Part shown: positions 17,653 through 26,025 of the stretch, piece after piece
Position numbering within the stretch: position 1 is the stretch's first letter
How the letters are laid out: every line of letters begins with the position of its first letter
NCBI RefSeq assembly: GCF_900155635.1
Contig: NZ_LT732540.1
Coordinates: forward strand, 1,259,275-1,323,274
DNA length: 64,000 nucleotides
Direction: 5' to 3'
Source of the DNA: Olsenella urininfantis
GTDB taxonomy: Bacteria > Actinomycetota > Coriobacteriia > Coriobacteriales > Atopobiaceae
Notes under the pieces: generated by a model
What the model was told of the DNA's origin: nothing
The model's database searches: none
What the model saw: the letters and a program-made list of their open reading frames with translations, nothing else
Translations under genes and position numbers: made by a program

Positions 17653-19246
17653 TGGCCCAGGGAGTCAGCGTGCAGGCTCCCCCTAGGCGCAGGAGGCCCC
17701 CCAAGGCAAGAAGCCCCACCGTCAGCAGCAGCACCAGGGCGGCGTCGGGCACGAAGGTGGCGAAGTCCCTCCACGGAGCGCCATAAAGCGAGGGCACCCA
17801 AAGCAGGCAGGCGGGCGCAAGGCCATGGGCCACCAGCGCAGGCACCACCAGGTCGCGTGCTCTACCTGCGGCGCGCGAGTCGCCAAGGCGCCTGAGCCAG
17901 CGTCGCCAGCTCACCACGCCCCACAAGGACGAGCCCAGCATGAGCAGGTAGACGCCATCATGCGCCAGATGCTCGCCCACCCGATGGCCGCTGTCCACCA
18001 GGCCCGCGTCGGCGTCAGCGCCCACCGAAATGGCCGTGACGCCATCCGCAAGGTTCCAGAAGGCCTCGTTGCCGCCAAGATAGTCGCTGGCGTCGCCCAG
18101 CACCACCAGGGCAAGCCCACGGGCAGGCAGCACCACCATACGCGCCACGTAGTTCTCCACCTGACCGTCATGGCTCATGACCAGCTCCCCGTCGTCCCAG
18201 TGGAAGGTGGTCCAGCCCAGCCCGTAGTAGCTTTCCCCCTGTGGGTCCGGCACCCTCAGCGCGGTCATGCTCCTCACCGAGGAGCTGCTCAGCACGCCAG
18301 CACCTCCCTGCAGGTACATCCTCAGGTAGCCCTCCATGTCAGAGAGGCTTGCCCGGACATATCCCGAGGATGGGCCTCCCCAGGCGTCGGGACCGTCCCT
18401 GTGCACGTAGCCGTCCTGCAGATTGAGCCCAAACCAGTTCCTGTGCCCCCGCGTGGAGGCGCCGACGAGCTTGGGATCCACCGAGGCGTCATTCATGCCC
18501 AAAGGCTCGAACAGAGAACCGCGCAGGTAGTCCGCATAGCTCTGGCCGGTCACCGCCTCGAGCGCGCAGCCCAGCAGGTCGTAGTTGGCGTTGGAGTACG
18601 AGAAGCTCCCCGAGCTGGCTCCCGGCTTCGCGCTCGCCAGGGAGTCGTAGTAGCCAAAGCCACTCGTCTGGTTGAGCAGCGAGCGCAGGGTCACGTCCTG
18701 GGGTTGGCCGCATTCCGGCAGATAGCTCGTCACGGGAGCGTCCAGGTCCATGCGCCCACGCTCCACCTGCTGCATGATGGCGGCCGCCGTGATGGACTTG
18801 GAGAGGGAGCCGATGATGAAGCTGGAGTCCGCGCCCGTGCAGTCCCCCATAGTGCGCTCGAAGAGCACCCCGTCACCGCTCACGACGGCAACGGCAAGGC
18901 CAGGTACGCCCGTCTGGGGGAAGGCCTCGTCCAGGAACTCGTCCATGCGCTCCCGCAGGGCGAGACCGTCACCTTCCAGCCCCGGCAGGGACGGATTCAA
19001 AGGAAGGCCAAGCTCCTCCAGGCCATGGTCCTGCGGCTCCTCGTCCTGCCCGCCGTCCTCCGCCGCCGATTCCGCGGAGCTTTCGCCAGGCACCTGATGG
19101 AGGGCGAGCCCCGTCTTCCGCAGGGCCTCGGAGACGGATGGGAGCGCAAGGCAAAACGCCACGCAGGCGATCAGGAGCGCAAGCCCCCTCGCGCGGGAGC
19201 GTGCCACCTGCGGGCCGCTCGCCTCATGTGACCTAGAAGCTCGCAT
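17636..19246 (-). CDS. Secreted beta-lactamase-fold serine hydrolase (candidate D-alanyl esterase) at the end of the dlt operon
   Basis: 536 residues. An N-terminal hydrophobic segment (about 20-45) is followed by a serine beta-lactamase/DD-peptidase domain with SxxK in GSLSKSITAA (near residue 140) and a YSN motif in SYSNANYD. Three or four C-terminal membrane helices anchor it. Related membrane-bound enzymes include FmtA of Staphylococcus, which removes D-alanine from teichoic acids. Here the gene overlaps the 3' end of dltX, suggesting a dlt-linked esterase or penicillin-binding role (inference). The ATG at 19246 is used; a TTG two codons upstream is the alternative. The TAA stop lies inside a dispersed repeat, so the C-terminus may have been altered. 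Confidence 0.75.
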   Translation of the reverse strand: MRASRSHEASGPQVARSRARGLALLIACVAFCLALPSVSEALRKTGLALHQVPGESSAESAAEDGGQDEEPQDHGLEELGLPLNPSLPGLEGDGLALRERMDEFLDEAFPQTGVPGLAVAVVSGDGVLFERTMGDCTGADSSFIIGSLSKSITAAAIMQQVERGRMDLDAPVTSYLPECGQPQDVTLRSLLNQTSGFGYYDSLASAKPGASSGSFSYSNANYDLLGCALEAVTGQSYADYLRGSLFEPLGMNDASVDPKLVGASTRGHRNWFGLNLQDGYVHRDGPDAWGGPSSGYVRASLSDMEGYLRMYLQGGAGVLSSSSVRSMTALRVPDPQGESYYGLGWTTFHWDDGELVMSHDGQVENYVARMVVLPARGLALVVLGDASDYLGGNEAFWNLADGVTAISVGADADAGLVDSGHRVGEHLAHDGVYLLMLGSSLWGVVSWRRWLRRLGDSRAAGRARDLVVPALVAHGLAPACLLWVPSLYGAPWRDFATFVPDAALVLLLTVGLLALGGLLRLGGACTLTPWAKPQVG

Positions 19247-19430
19247 AGACAAACTGCGCGGGGCCGGTGAGGCCCGAGAAGACCGTAAACCAGATGAGCA
19301 GGGCTCCCATCATGCCTACCGAGAGCAGCGCTGCCGCGCCCACGCAGGCCGGGCGCCTCTTCGCCAGGGAGTCGATGCCCTTCCCCATCCGGCCAGCGAG
19401 CCCCAGGGCTCGTTCCTCATCCGTTGCCAT
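19233..19430 (-). CDS. dltX: DltX-like small membrane protein of the teichoic acid D-alanylation complex
   Basis: 65 residues. A charged cytoplasmic N-terminus of about 30 residues is followed by one membrane helix (GAAALLSVGMMGALLIWFTV), ending in the C-terminal motif FVYASF. DltX proteins are tiny single-span partners of DltB; their conserved C-terminal F-[IV]-Y-x-x-F motif carries the tyrosine that accepts D-alanine before transfer by DltD. The motif and the position directly after dltD support the call. It is longer than the usual roughly 50-residue DltX and lies last rather than first in the dlt set. It overlaps the hydrolase start by 14 bases. Confidence 0.8.
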   Translation of the reverse strand: MATDEERALGLAGRMGKGIDSLAKRRPACVGAAALLSVGMMGALLIWFTVFSGLTGPAQFVYASF

Positions 19431-20705
19431 CTACCGCTCCTTCCTCGAGGTGCCGTCCTGGGAGCCCGCGAGCCCCTCCGCGCCTCCCAGGAAGCCGCTC
19501 TTGCGGCCCCGCGCGAAGTCGTACACCGCCCGCTCTATCCACACCCAACCACGCCACCCCGGATGCACGGTGTCGCAGAGGAAGTACTTCTCGTACTCGC
19601 AGCTCGAGAAGTCCGCGTATGCGCTGCCGTTGTCGTTGCAAATGTCACGGACGCGTTGGTAGTAGAGCTGACGCTCCTGCTGGCTCACGTTGGCACGGTC
19701 GTACCAGCTGCCGTGCACGGGCAGGATGCACACCAGGGGCTCAAGGCCGCACTCGCGGCATACCTTGAGAAAGCACGCCAGGTCAGCATACTCGTCGTCC
19801 GCCTCGTGGAAGTTCTGGTTCAGCTCCGGAAGGAACTTTGAGTTCTTTGCCCAGAACGCGTCGTACACGCCGTAGTCGTTATTGGTTGCCCGGGAGGAGC
19901 CCTCGGCGTCTGCCTGAGAAAGAAGGGCCTGCCAGTCGGGCTCGCCCGCAGCCGTCCCGTCCGTGCGCGCGGCGCTCTTGCGTGGAGCGAGGGAGATGAC
20001 ATTGGACAGCTTGGAGCGCAGCTGCAGCTGATCGGCCTGGTAGTAGGCCAAGGCGTTTACCCTGTCGGCAAGGCTGTCCCCATTTGCCGCAGCCACCTTC
20101 GAGGAGTCCACGCCTAGGGCCGTGACGCGGCGGCGAACATAGGCGCGCGTCTCGTCACTGATGTTGGGGTTATTGCAGAACTCCTGGTAGAGCGAGTAGC
20201 TGAACTTCGAGCTGAACTTGCTCTGATCGCCGTTACCCTTGAAGAACCATTGGGGAGAGACCATGATCACGACCTTCTTGCTCCCCGTCTTCTGGGCGTA
20301 TGCCCCGGCGGCGATGGCCTGCCAGAGGCTCTGGTCGTACGCCTCCCCCACGTAGGTCATGTCCACGCCACGGGAGGCCTCTCCAAAGACCGCCTGGGGG
20401 CACATGGAGACCAGGTCCTTGGATATGTAGAACTCGGAGGAGCCGAAGCAGAGCAGGCCGTCGGCAGACGCGTTACTGGTGACGAAGCCGCTGCTCTCGG
20501 ACTTCCCGCTTGCATAGACGTAGTCGTACAGGCGCGTTTGGTCGGCCGGCCCCATGCCCGTGAGCAGCAGGCGCTCGAACGCCACGAAGCCAGCGGCAAG
20601 AAGAAGGAGCCCCAGGGCAACCGCACGCAGCAGCCGCATGCCAGGTCCCAGCCGGCGAGCGGCTCCCAGGCCCCTTGACCCCTGCACCTGTCCCCGTGCC
20701 ACCAC
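19431..20705 (-). CDS. dltD: D-alanyl transfer protein DltD
   Basis: 424 residues. One N-terminal membrane helix (LLRAVALGLLLLAAGFVAF) is followed by an extracellular SGNH-like domain. The catalytic serine motif FGSSEF lies near residue 90 and the C-terminal DTVHPGWRGW supplies the histidine. DltD completes D-alanine transfer to teichoic acid outside the membrane. The GTG at 20705 abuts the dltC stop codon; an ATG 22 codons later would place the helix at the very N-terminus, as in other DltD proteins, and is a real alternative. It is part of the tightly packed dltA-B-C-D-X operon. Confidence 0.9.
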   Translation of the reverse strand: MVARGQVQGSRGLGAARRLGPGMRLLRAVALGLLLLAAGFVAFERLLLTGMGPADQTRLYDYVYASGKSESSGFVTSNASADGLLCFGSSEFYISKDLVSMCPQAVFGEASRGVDMTYVGEAYDQSLWQAIAAGAYAQKTGSKKVVIMVSPQWFFKGNGDQSKFSSKFSYSLYQEFCNNPNISDETRAYVRRRVTALGVDSSKVAAANGDSLADRVNALAYYQADQLQLRSKLSNVISLAPRKSAARTDGTAAGEPDWQALLSQADAEGSSRATNNDYGVYDAFWAKNSKFLPELNQNFHEADDEYADLACFLKVCRECGLEPLVCILPVHGSWYDRANVSQQERQLYYQRVRDICNDNGSAYADFSSCEYEKYFLCDTVHPGWRGWVWIERAVYDFARGRKSGFLGGAEGLAGSQDGTSRKER

Positions 20706-20963
20706 CTACATCCTCGCTGCCACCTGGGTGGCGATCTTGCCGACGGTGTTCATGTCCTCCCGCGGGAGCTCCGTGGGGGCAATGGACACCCCAAACTCCT
20801 CCTCGAGTCCCACAAGCAACTCTATTGCCGCCATGGAATCGAGAAATCCCAGCGAGAAGAGGTCATCGTCCAGGTGGCTTCCAAGGCCGTCCTCGCCGCT
20901 CACCTCCTCGACCAGGTCAAGGACGCGGGAGAGGACCTCGTTGGCATCGTGCGTATCAGACAT
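20706..20963 (-). CDS. dltC: D-alanyl carrier protein DltC
   Basis: 85 residues, an acyl-carrier-like four-helix domain. The phosphopantetheine serine lies in LGFLDSMAAIELL near residue 43. DltC carries D-alanine, activated by DltA, to the membrane channel DltB. Its start overlaps the dltB stop by eight bases, and dltD begins immediately after its stop codon, indicating coupled translation at fixed ratios. Confidence 0.95.
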   Translation of the reverse strand: MSDTHDANEVLSRVLDLVEEVSGEDGLGSHLDDDLFSLGFLDSMAAIELLVGLEEEFGVSIAPTELPREDMNTVGKIATQVAARM

Positions 20964-22134
20964 GGAGCGCTCCTTTCACGAGCAGGGACATCTGCCCCGA
21001 GAACAGGGCAAAGCCGAAGAAGACGAGCTGAAGGGTGACGAACCACGACATCAGCCGATAGGCGGGGTCGTTGCGGTGCCTGCGATAGAACGCGCTCTTC
21101 TGGTGGCCCTCGGTAAGCGCCATGAGGACGCCGTGGTAGAGGCCATAGGCCACATAGTCCACCGTCACCCCATGCCAGAGGCCCATGAGCAGCATGTCCG
21201 CGAGTAGCGCCAGCTGCGCGGTGCGCAGGCGCCCCCTCACGAGCCTCCTCTTCATGAGGAGTCTCACGAGTCGCATGAAGACGAAGTCGCGCAGCCAGGT
21301 GGAAAGGGTGATGTGCCAGCGGTTCCAGAAGTCCGTGAGGTCCCTGGCGAGGAAGGGCGCGCGAAAGTTGCGCGGGAGCCTCACGCCCAGGCAGAAGGCA
21401 AGCCCCATGGCCATGAGCGAGTAGCCGGCGAAGTCGAAGAAGAGGTAGAGGCCGTAGGAATAGGCGCAGGCCAGCTGCTTTCCCAGCTCCTGGAGAAAGG
21501 GCCCGTCTCCCCAGGCAGAGGGCAGGTAGAGGCGATACGCGAGCGCCGCGATCACCAGCTTGTACACCATTCCCACCATAAAGAGCAGGATTCCACGGGC
21601 AAGCATGCCCGCGTACTCGTCACGCGGGATGCGTCTTCCCAGGTCCTCCCCAAAGCGACGGCTGCGGTCTATGGGACCAGAGTCGAAGCTGGGGAAGAAG
21701 AGCAGGAAGTAGAGGTAGTCCCAGAGCTTGAAGTCCTTCTTGGAGATCAGCCCGTCATATGCCTCGAGCTGCACCTGAACCACCTTGAAGGTGACATACG
21801 AGATTCCCGCGAAACCCAGGAGCCCCGACCCAGAGAGCGAGACGGTAAGCTTGTAGACCACCAGGGGCGCTATGGAGACAAGCACCGCCGCCGTGGTGCG
21901 CCACAGGCTCCTTGGACGTCCCAGCAACCAGAGCGTGGACCCGATGGACAGGGACAGGAACAGCGCCAAGGAGAGCGCGGCGGCAAGGTTTCCCCAGAAC
22001 ATGAGGACGAGCATGGCGATGCTTGCGAAGAGTCCCCACGCCATGAGGGGCAGCTCGAGCAGGCCGAGCACCGCAGACACCAGGACGACGAGCGCCGAAA
22101 GGGCGAAGAAGCTGGGGGTCGTGTAGAAGCCCAT
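20956..22134 (-). CDS. dltB: D-alanyl-lipoteichoic acid transport protein DltB (MBOAT family)
   Basis: 392 residues with about 11 membrane helices. MBOAT signatures are WHITLSTWLRDFVFMRL and the catalytic-histidine region MGLWHGVTVDYVAYGLYHG near residue 320. DltB passes D-alanine from DltC across the membrane to DltX. It is four bases from dltA and overlaps dltC, so all are likely on one transcript starting upstream of dltA. Confidence 0.95.
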   Translation of the reverse strand: MGFYTTPSFFALSALVVLVSAVLGLLELPLMAWGLFASIAMLVLMFWGNLAAALSLALFLSLSIGSTLWLLGRPRSLWRTTAAVLVSIAPLVVYKLTVSLSGSGLLGFAGISYVTFKVVQVQLEAYDGLISKKDFKLWDYLYFLLFFPSFDSGPIDRSRRFGEDLGRRIPRDEYAGMLARGILLFMVGMVYKLVIAALAYRLYLPSAWGDGPFLQELGKQLACAYSYGLYLFFDFAGYSLMAMGLAFCLGVRLPRNFRAPFLARDLTDFWNRWHITLSTWLRDFVFMRLVRLLMKRRLVRGRLRTAQLALLADMLLMGLWHGVTVDYVAYGLYHGVLMALTEGHQKSAFYRRHRNDPAYRLMSWFVTLQLVFFGFALFSGQMSLLVKGALHV

Positions 22135-22137
22135 GGG

Positions 22138-23712
22138 CTAGAGCCCCCTCAGGGCCTTGTGGTCCACCTTCTCGTTGGGCGTCAGGGGCAGGCTCTCGAG
22201 CAGGCGAAACGAGCGCGGGACCATGTATGAGGGAACGCGCAGCGAGAGATGCAGCTTGAGCTCCTTGACGAGGTCCATGCCCGTGAGGTCCTGTCCCCTC
22301 TCGGGCACCACATAGGCACGCAGGCTATGCACGCGCCCATCCCTTTCCAGCGGAAGCACAACGGCCCTGCTCACCAGCGGGTCCTTCTCCAGCGCCCCCT
22401 CTATCTCGCCCAGCTCCATGCGAAAGCCGTTGAGCTTGATGTATGAGTCGAAGCGACCCTCGCAGTACAACATGCCGTCCGCGCCGATACGCCCGCGGTC
22501 TCCCGTGCGGTAGGCACGGCAGGCGGCCCCGTCCTGCATGCGGTCCTCGAAGAAGGCGGCGGCTGTCTTCTCGTCGTTCCTGTAGTAGCCCTTGGCGACG
22601 GTGTCGCCCACGATGACGATCTCCCCGGAGACGCCCGGCGCGCAGTGGCCACCCGAGTCCCTGTCCACGATGCGCAGCTCGGTTCCAAGGCGTGCCCTGC
22701 CCACCGGAAGCGGGGTGCCCGCCGACAGCATGCCGTCGTCTATCTCCACGTAGGTCACGGCAACCGTAGACTCCGTGGGACCGTAGCTGTTGGCGATGCG
22801 GGCCCTGCCGAAGCGCTCGCGCAGGCGGCGAGCCGTGGCAGGACGCAGCTCCTCGCCACAGAAGAGGAAGAGGCGGAGCTGCGGGAGAAGCTCCTCGGTG
22901 AAGCTGGGGTCAGCCAGGCAGAAGTCCGCGAAGGACGGCGTGGAGACCCAGACCTCCACGCCAGAGCCTGCCAGGTCCCGTAAGAGGGAGCGGTGGTCCT
23001 CGGAGACCTCGCGCGAGAGCGCGTGCAGGCAACCGCCCGTCGAGAGGGCACCGACCAGCTCGTATTCCGAGAGGTCGAAGGAATAGTGGGCTTGGTCGAG
23101 AAAGACGCGCCCGCCCTCCGACACCACCGGAAAGCCTTGCATCCAGTCCATGAAATGGGCGACGTTGCTTGCCGAGACCTCGATGCCCTTGGGCCTGCCC
23201 GTGGATCCCGATGTGAATATGACGTAGTTGGTGTCCTCCCCGCCCACCCAACGCTCGGGCGCGGGCCCTGGGGCAGGGACGTCCTTGGAGACGGCGCCCC
23301 TCGCATCGAGCACGACGCAGCCCGAGAGCTGAGAGACGAGGTCAGCAGGCACGTCAACGCAGGCTAGGAACGTGGCTCCCTCGATCTGCGCGGCGATGTC
23401 GCGCACGCGGGCGGCGGGCAGCTCTCGGTCGACGGGCACGAAGGCGTGACCCGAACGCAAGCAGCCCAGAAAGGCGGCAACGGTGAGCGCGGACTTCTCG
23501 CCATACACCAGCACGGGCATGCGGCCTGGCGCCGCGACGGCCAGCTCCTGGGCAATCCTGCCGGCAAGCTCCCAAAGCTGGCCATAGCTCACGTCAGATG
23601 CGCCATCCACCTGATAGGCGATCGCCTGCGGGTTGCTCAGCGCGTGGTTGCGCACCGCCTCGAGAAAGCGGTTCCCCTCACTGGACCTGTCGCGGCTGGC
23701 ACTCATACCCAT
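22138..23712 (-). CDS. dltA: D-alanine--D-alanyl carrier protein ligase DltA
   Basis: 524 residues, an adenylate-forming enzyme. Core motifs are the P-loop YVIFTSGSTGRPKG near residue 160, NSYGPTES, YRTGDRGRIGADG and the C-terminal catalytic lysine in PLTPNEKVDHKAL. It activates D-alanine with ATP and loads it on DltC. The start ATG at 23712 has GGAGGAAG upstream; a second ATG lies two codons later. It heads the operon. The upstream 396-bp gap contains a palindromic repeat and presumably the promoter, whose elements could not be assigned convincingly. Confidence 0.95.
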   Translation of the reverse strand: MGMSASRDRSSEGNRFLEAVRNHALSNPQAIAYQVDGASDVSYGQLWELAGRIAQELAVAAPGRMPVLVYGEKSALTVAAFLGCLRSGHAFVPVDRELPAARVRDIAAQIEGATFLACVDVPADLVSQLSGCVVLDARGAVSKDVPAPGPAPERWVGGEDTNYVIFTSGSTGRPKGIEVSASNVAHFMDWMQGFPVVSEGGRVFLDQAHYSFDLSEYELVGALSTGGCLHALSREVSEDHRSLLRDLAGSGVEVWVSTPSFADFCLADPSFTEELLPQLRLFLFCGEELRPATARRLRERFGRARIANSYGPTESTVAVTYVEIDDGMLSAGTPLPVGRARLGTELRIVDRDSGGHCAPGVSGEIVIVGDTVAKGYYRNDEKTAAAFFEDRMQDGAACRAYRTGDRGRIGADGMLYCEGRFDSYIKLNGFRMELGEIEGALEKDPLVSRAVVLPLERDGRVHSLRAYVVPERGQDLTGMDLVKELKLHLSLRVPSYMVPRSFRLLESLPLTPNEKVDHKALRGL

Positions 23713-23923
23713 GGGCTTCCTCCATCGGTGGGCTTCGAGCCGCAGTATGGCGATGGAAGATTGCGCGAAAGGTGCGGTGGAGGCATCAGCACAAAAGGGG
23801 GAACACTTTTAAGCAATCTTGAAATATCCGTGTTCAGGCCGTGGAGCCGTGCTGATGGCAAACTAACTCAAGATGTGAACGGAGCGGGGGAAGTCGCGAT
23901 GGGCAGGCGAGAGGTGACGCCGG

Positions 23924-24040
23924 GGTGAGCGAACGCGCCCTTCTCGGCAACGCGGAGCCCAGAAGCGCGTGTTGGCCCACCTGCCAGAACCTCGCAGGTG
24001 CAGGTGGGCCAACACCTCATTTCGTGCCAAGAGGGGCGCA
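23924..24040 (+). repeat. GTGAGC/CAGGTGGGC palindromic repeat with perfect 16-bp arms
   Basis: Lies in the hisS-dltA gap (23713-24108), where no gene is seen. The centre is a perfect inverted repeat, GTGTTGGCCCACCTGC (23969-23984) and GCAGGTGGGCCAACAC (24000-24015). It is preceded by GGTGAGCGAACGCGCCC and followed by TTTCGTGCCAAGAGGGGC, blocks shared with the copy at 43.1 kb. It may also act as a transcription barrier behind hisS. Confidence 0.75.
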
Positions 24041-24108
24041 AGCCAGCAGGTTCGGACCACTTGCAGCCGCACGAGACCGGCGCGGAGGGCCGCAGGGCGA
24101 CAGAAGCC

Positions 24109-25422
24109 CTACGCCAGGCGCGTCCCGACCGTTTCGGGCAGGGCTGCCAGAGGGACCAGATCCTGCTCGTGAGTGCGCATGTCGCGCACCGTGGCCGCAC
24201 CGGCGGCGAGCTCCTCGGAGCCCAGCACGACGCAGATGGGCGCGCCCAGCTTGTCAGCCTGCTTGAACTGGCTCTTGAGCGAGCGTCCCTGGTAGTCTGC
24301 CTCGCAGCGGATTCCCGCCTGGCGCAGCGCCAGCGTCACGTCGAAGGCCGCCGCGCGCTCGTCGGGCGAGGCGCAGGCAACGTAGACGCAGCTGGGGGCA
24401 GGCGTCTCGAGGCTCGAGCCCTGTGCCTCAAGGGCAAGCGCGATGCGCTCGAAGCCCACGGCGAAGCCGATGCCCGGCGTTTGCTTGCCGCCCTCGAGCT
24501 CCATGAGCCCATCGTAGCGGCCGCCGCCGCCGATGGCCCCCACGCCGCTCGAGACCGCCTCGACCTCGAAGACCGTGCGGGTGTAGTAGTCCAGGCCGCG
24601 CACCAGCGTGGGATCCTCCTCATAGGGGATGCCGGCAGCATCCAGGTAACGTTTGACCTGCTCGTAGTGGGAGCGGCACTCGTCGCAGAGGTTGTCTGTG
24701 ACGAGGGGCGCGTCCCTCATGACCCGCTGGCAGCGCTCGTTCTTGCAGTCGAAGGAGCGCAGCGGGTTGATCTGGGCGCGCTCCAGGCAGTCCTCGCACA
24801 TCTCGTCCTCGTGCGCGAGGATGAAGTCGCGCACCTTGTCGCGGTAGGCGGGGCGGCAGTCCTCGTCACCCATGGAGTTGACGCGCAGCTCAAGCTGGGA
24901 GAGGTCGAATCCCAGGCGCTTGTAGAACTCCATGAGCATGATGATGCACTCGGCGTCCGCCGCCGGGTCAGGCGCCCCCAGCCACTCCACTCCCACCTGG
25001 TGGAACTGGCGCAGGCGCCCCTTCTGGGGGCGCTCGCCGCGGAACATCGCCTCGGCGTACCACAGCTTGGCCGGAGCCGCGCCCTGGGGCACGAAGTTGT
25101 TCTCCACCGCGGCGCGCACCACGCCCGCCGTGCCCTCGGGACGCATGGCCATGCGCTGCTTGGCCTTCAGGCCGCTCTCGCTGCCTGCCGCCAGGAGATT
25201 CTCGAAGAGCGCACCCGAGACGACGCGGAACATCTCCTTGCGAACCACGTCCGTGGACTCGCCGATGCCATGGACGAAGGTATCCACCTGCTCTATTGCC
25301 GGGGTCTCTATCATGTCGAAGCCGTAGGAGCCAAAGAGCTCGCGGGCAACGTCCTGCATGTGCTGCCAGGCACGCATGTAGCCGCCAAACAGGTCTTCCG
25401 TGCCTTGGATCTTCTGTGCCAT
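24109..25422 (-). CDS. hisS: Histidyl-tRNA synthetase
   Basis: 437 residues, class II. Motif 2 is FRGERPQKGRLRQFHQVGVE near residue 125, the histidine-specific motif LVRGLDYYTRTVFE lies near 268, and motif 3 is GIGFAVGFERIALAL; the C-terminal anticodon-binding domain is complete. A cysteine-rich insertion (CEDCLERAQINP, CKNERCQRV, CDECRSHY) in the middle may bind zinc; similar insertions occur in some bacterial HisRS. The ATG at 25422 follows GAGGAAG. It is transcribed behind the molybdenum gene block but separated from it by a strong hairpin. Confidence 0.95.
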   Translation of the reverse strand: MAQKIQGTEDLFGGYMRAWQHMQDVARELFGSYGFDMIETPAIEQVDTFVHGIGESTDVVRKEMFRVVSGALFENLLAAGSESGLKAKQRMAMRPEGTAGVVRAAVENNFVPQGAAPAKLWYAEAMFRGERPQKGRLRQFHQVGVEWLGAPDPAADAECIIMLMEFYKRLGFDLSQLELRVNSMGDEDCRPAYRDKVRDFILAHEDEMCEDCLERAQINPLRSFDCKNERCQRVMRDAPLVTDNLCDECRSHYEQVKRYLDAAGIPYEEDPTLVRGLDYYTRTVFEVEAVSSGVGAIGGGGRYDGLMELEGGKQTPGIGFAVGFERIALALEAQGSSLETPAPSCVYVACASPDERAAAFDVTLALRQAGIRCEADYQGRSLKSQFKQADKLGAPICVVLGSEELAAGAATVRDMRTHEQDLVPLAALPETVGTRLA

Positions 25423-25478
25423 GGGACTTCCTCTCCTGGGTGTGCCCCAGCAGTATACCCCGCCGGGATGCGGGGATG

Positions 25479-25511
25479 GGCAGGCGGGGCGTCGCGGGCG
25501 CCCCGCCTGCC
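25479..25511. terminator. Hairpin ending the Mo/Se maturation block
   Basis: Perfect 13-bp arms, GGCAGGCGGGGCG (25479-25491) and CGCCCCGCCTGCC (25499-25511), with a 7-base loop lie between the mog stop codon and hisS start. There is no T-tract. Confidence 0.6.
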
Positions 25512-25521
25512 AGGGCCTTGC

Positions 25522-26025
25522 CTAGGAGGCGGCGCAGTCGGCGGGGCCGCCGCGCAGGATGCGCAGGCCATGGGCTATCGCGTCGATGACCGCCGAGAGG
25601 TTCTCCACGGCGGCCTTGGGGCTTCCGGGCAGGTTCACCACCAGGGTGGCGCCTGCGATCCCGCAGGCCTCGCGGGAGAGGCAGCCGTGCGGTGTGATCC
25701 GCAGGGACGCCGCCCTCATCGCCTCGGGGATGCCAGGGGCCATGCGCTCGCAGACGGCTGCCGTGGCCTCGGGCGTGACGTCACGGGGCGAGAAGCCCGT
25801 CCCTCCCGTGGTCACCACCAGGGCCACGTCATCCCCAACGGCTTCGCGCAGGGCGCCCTCTATGAGCGGCTGCTCGTCGGGCACGACACGGCACCCCACC
25901 ACGTCATAGCCCGCCTCGCGGAGGAACGCCTCAAGCGCAGGCCCGCTCGCGTCCGCCCTCTCGCCGCGGAAAGAGCGGTCGCTCACCGTGATGACCTCCA
26001 CCGAGAAGGACAGGGCGCCCGTCAC
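25522..26025 (-). CDS. mog: Molybdopterin adenylyltransferase (MogA/MoaB family)
   Basis: 167 residues. The MoCF-binding fold is shown by TVSDRSFRGERADASGP near the N-terminus and the nucleotide/molybdopterin motif TTGGTGFSPRDVTPEAT near residue 75, then NLPGSPKAA. It adenylylates molybdopterin before molybdate insertion. The start overlaps the stop codon of the upstream MoeA-like gene by four bases (ATGA), so the two steps are translationally coupled. It is the last gene of the block that begins with yedF. Confidence 0.92.
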   Translation of the reverse strand: MTGALSFSVEVITVSDRSFRGERADASGPALEAFLREAGYDVVGCRVVPDEQPLIEGALREAVGDDVALVVTTGGTGFSPRDVTPEATAAVCERMAPGIPEAMRAASLRITPHGCLSREACGIAGATLVVNLPGSPKAAVENLSAVIDAIAHGLRILRGGPADCAAS

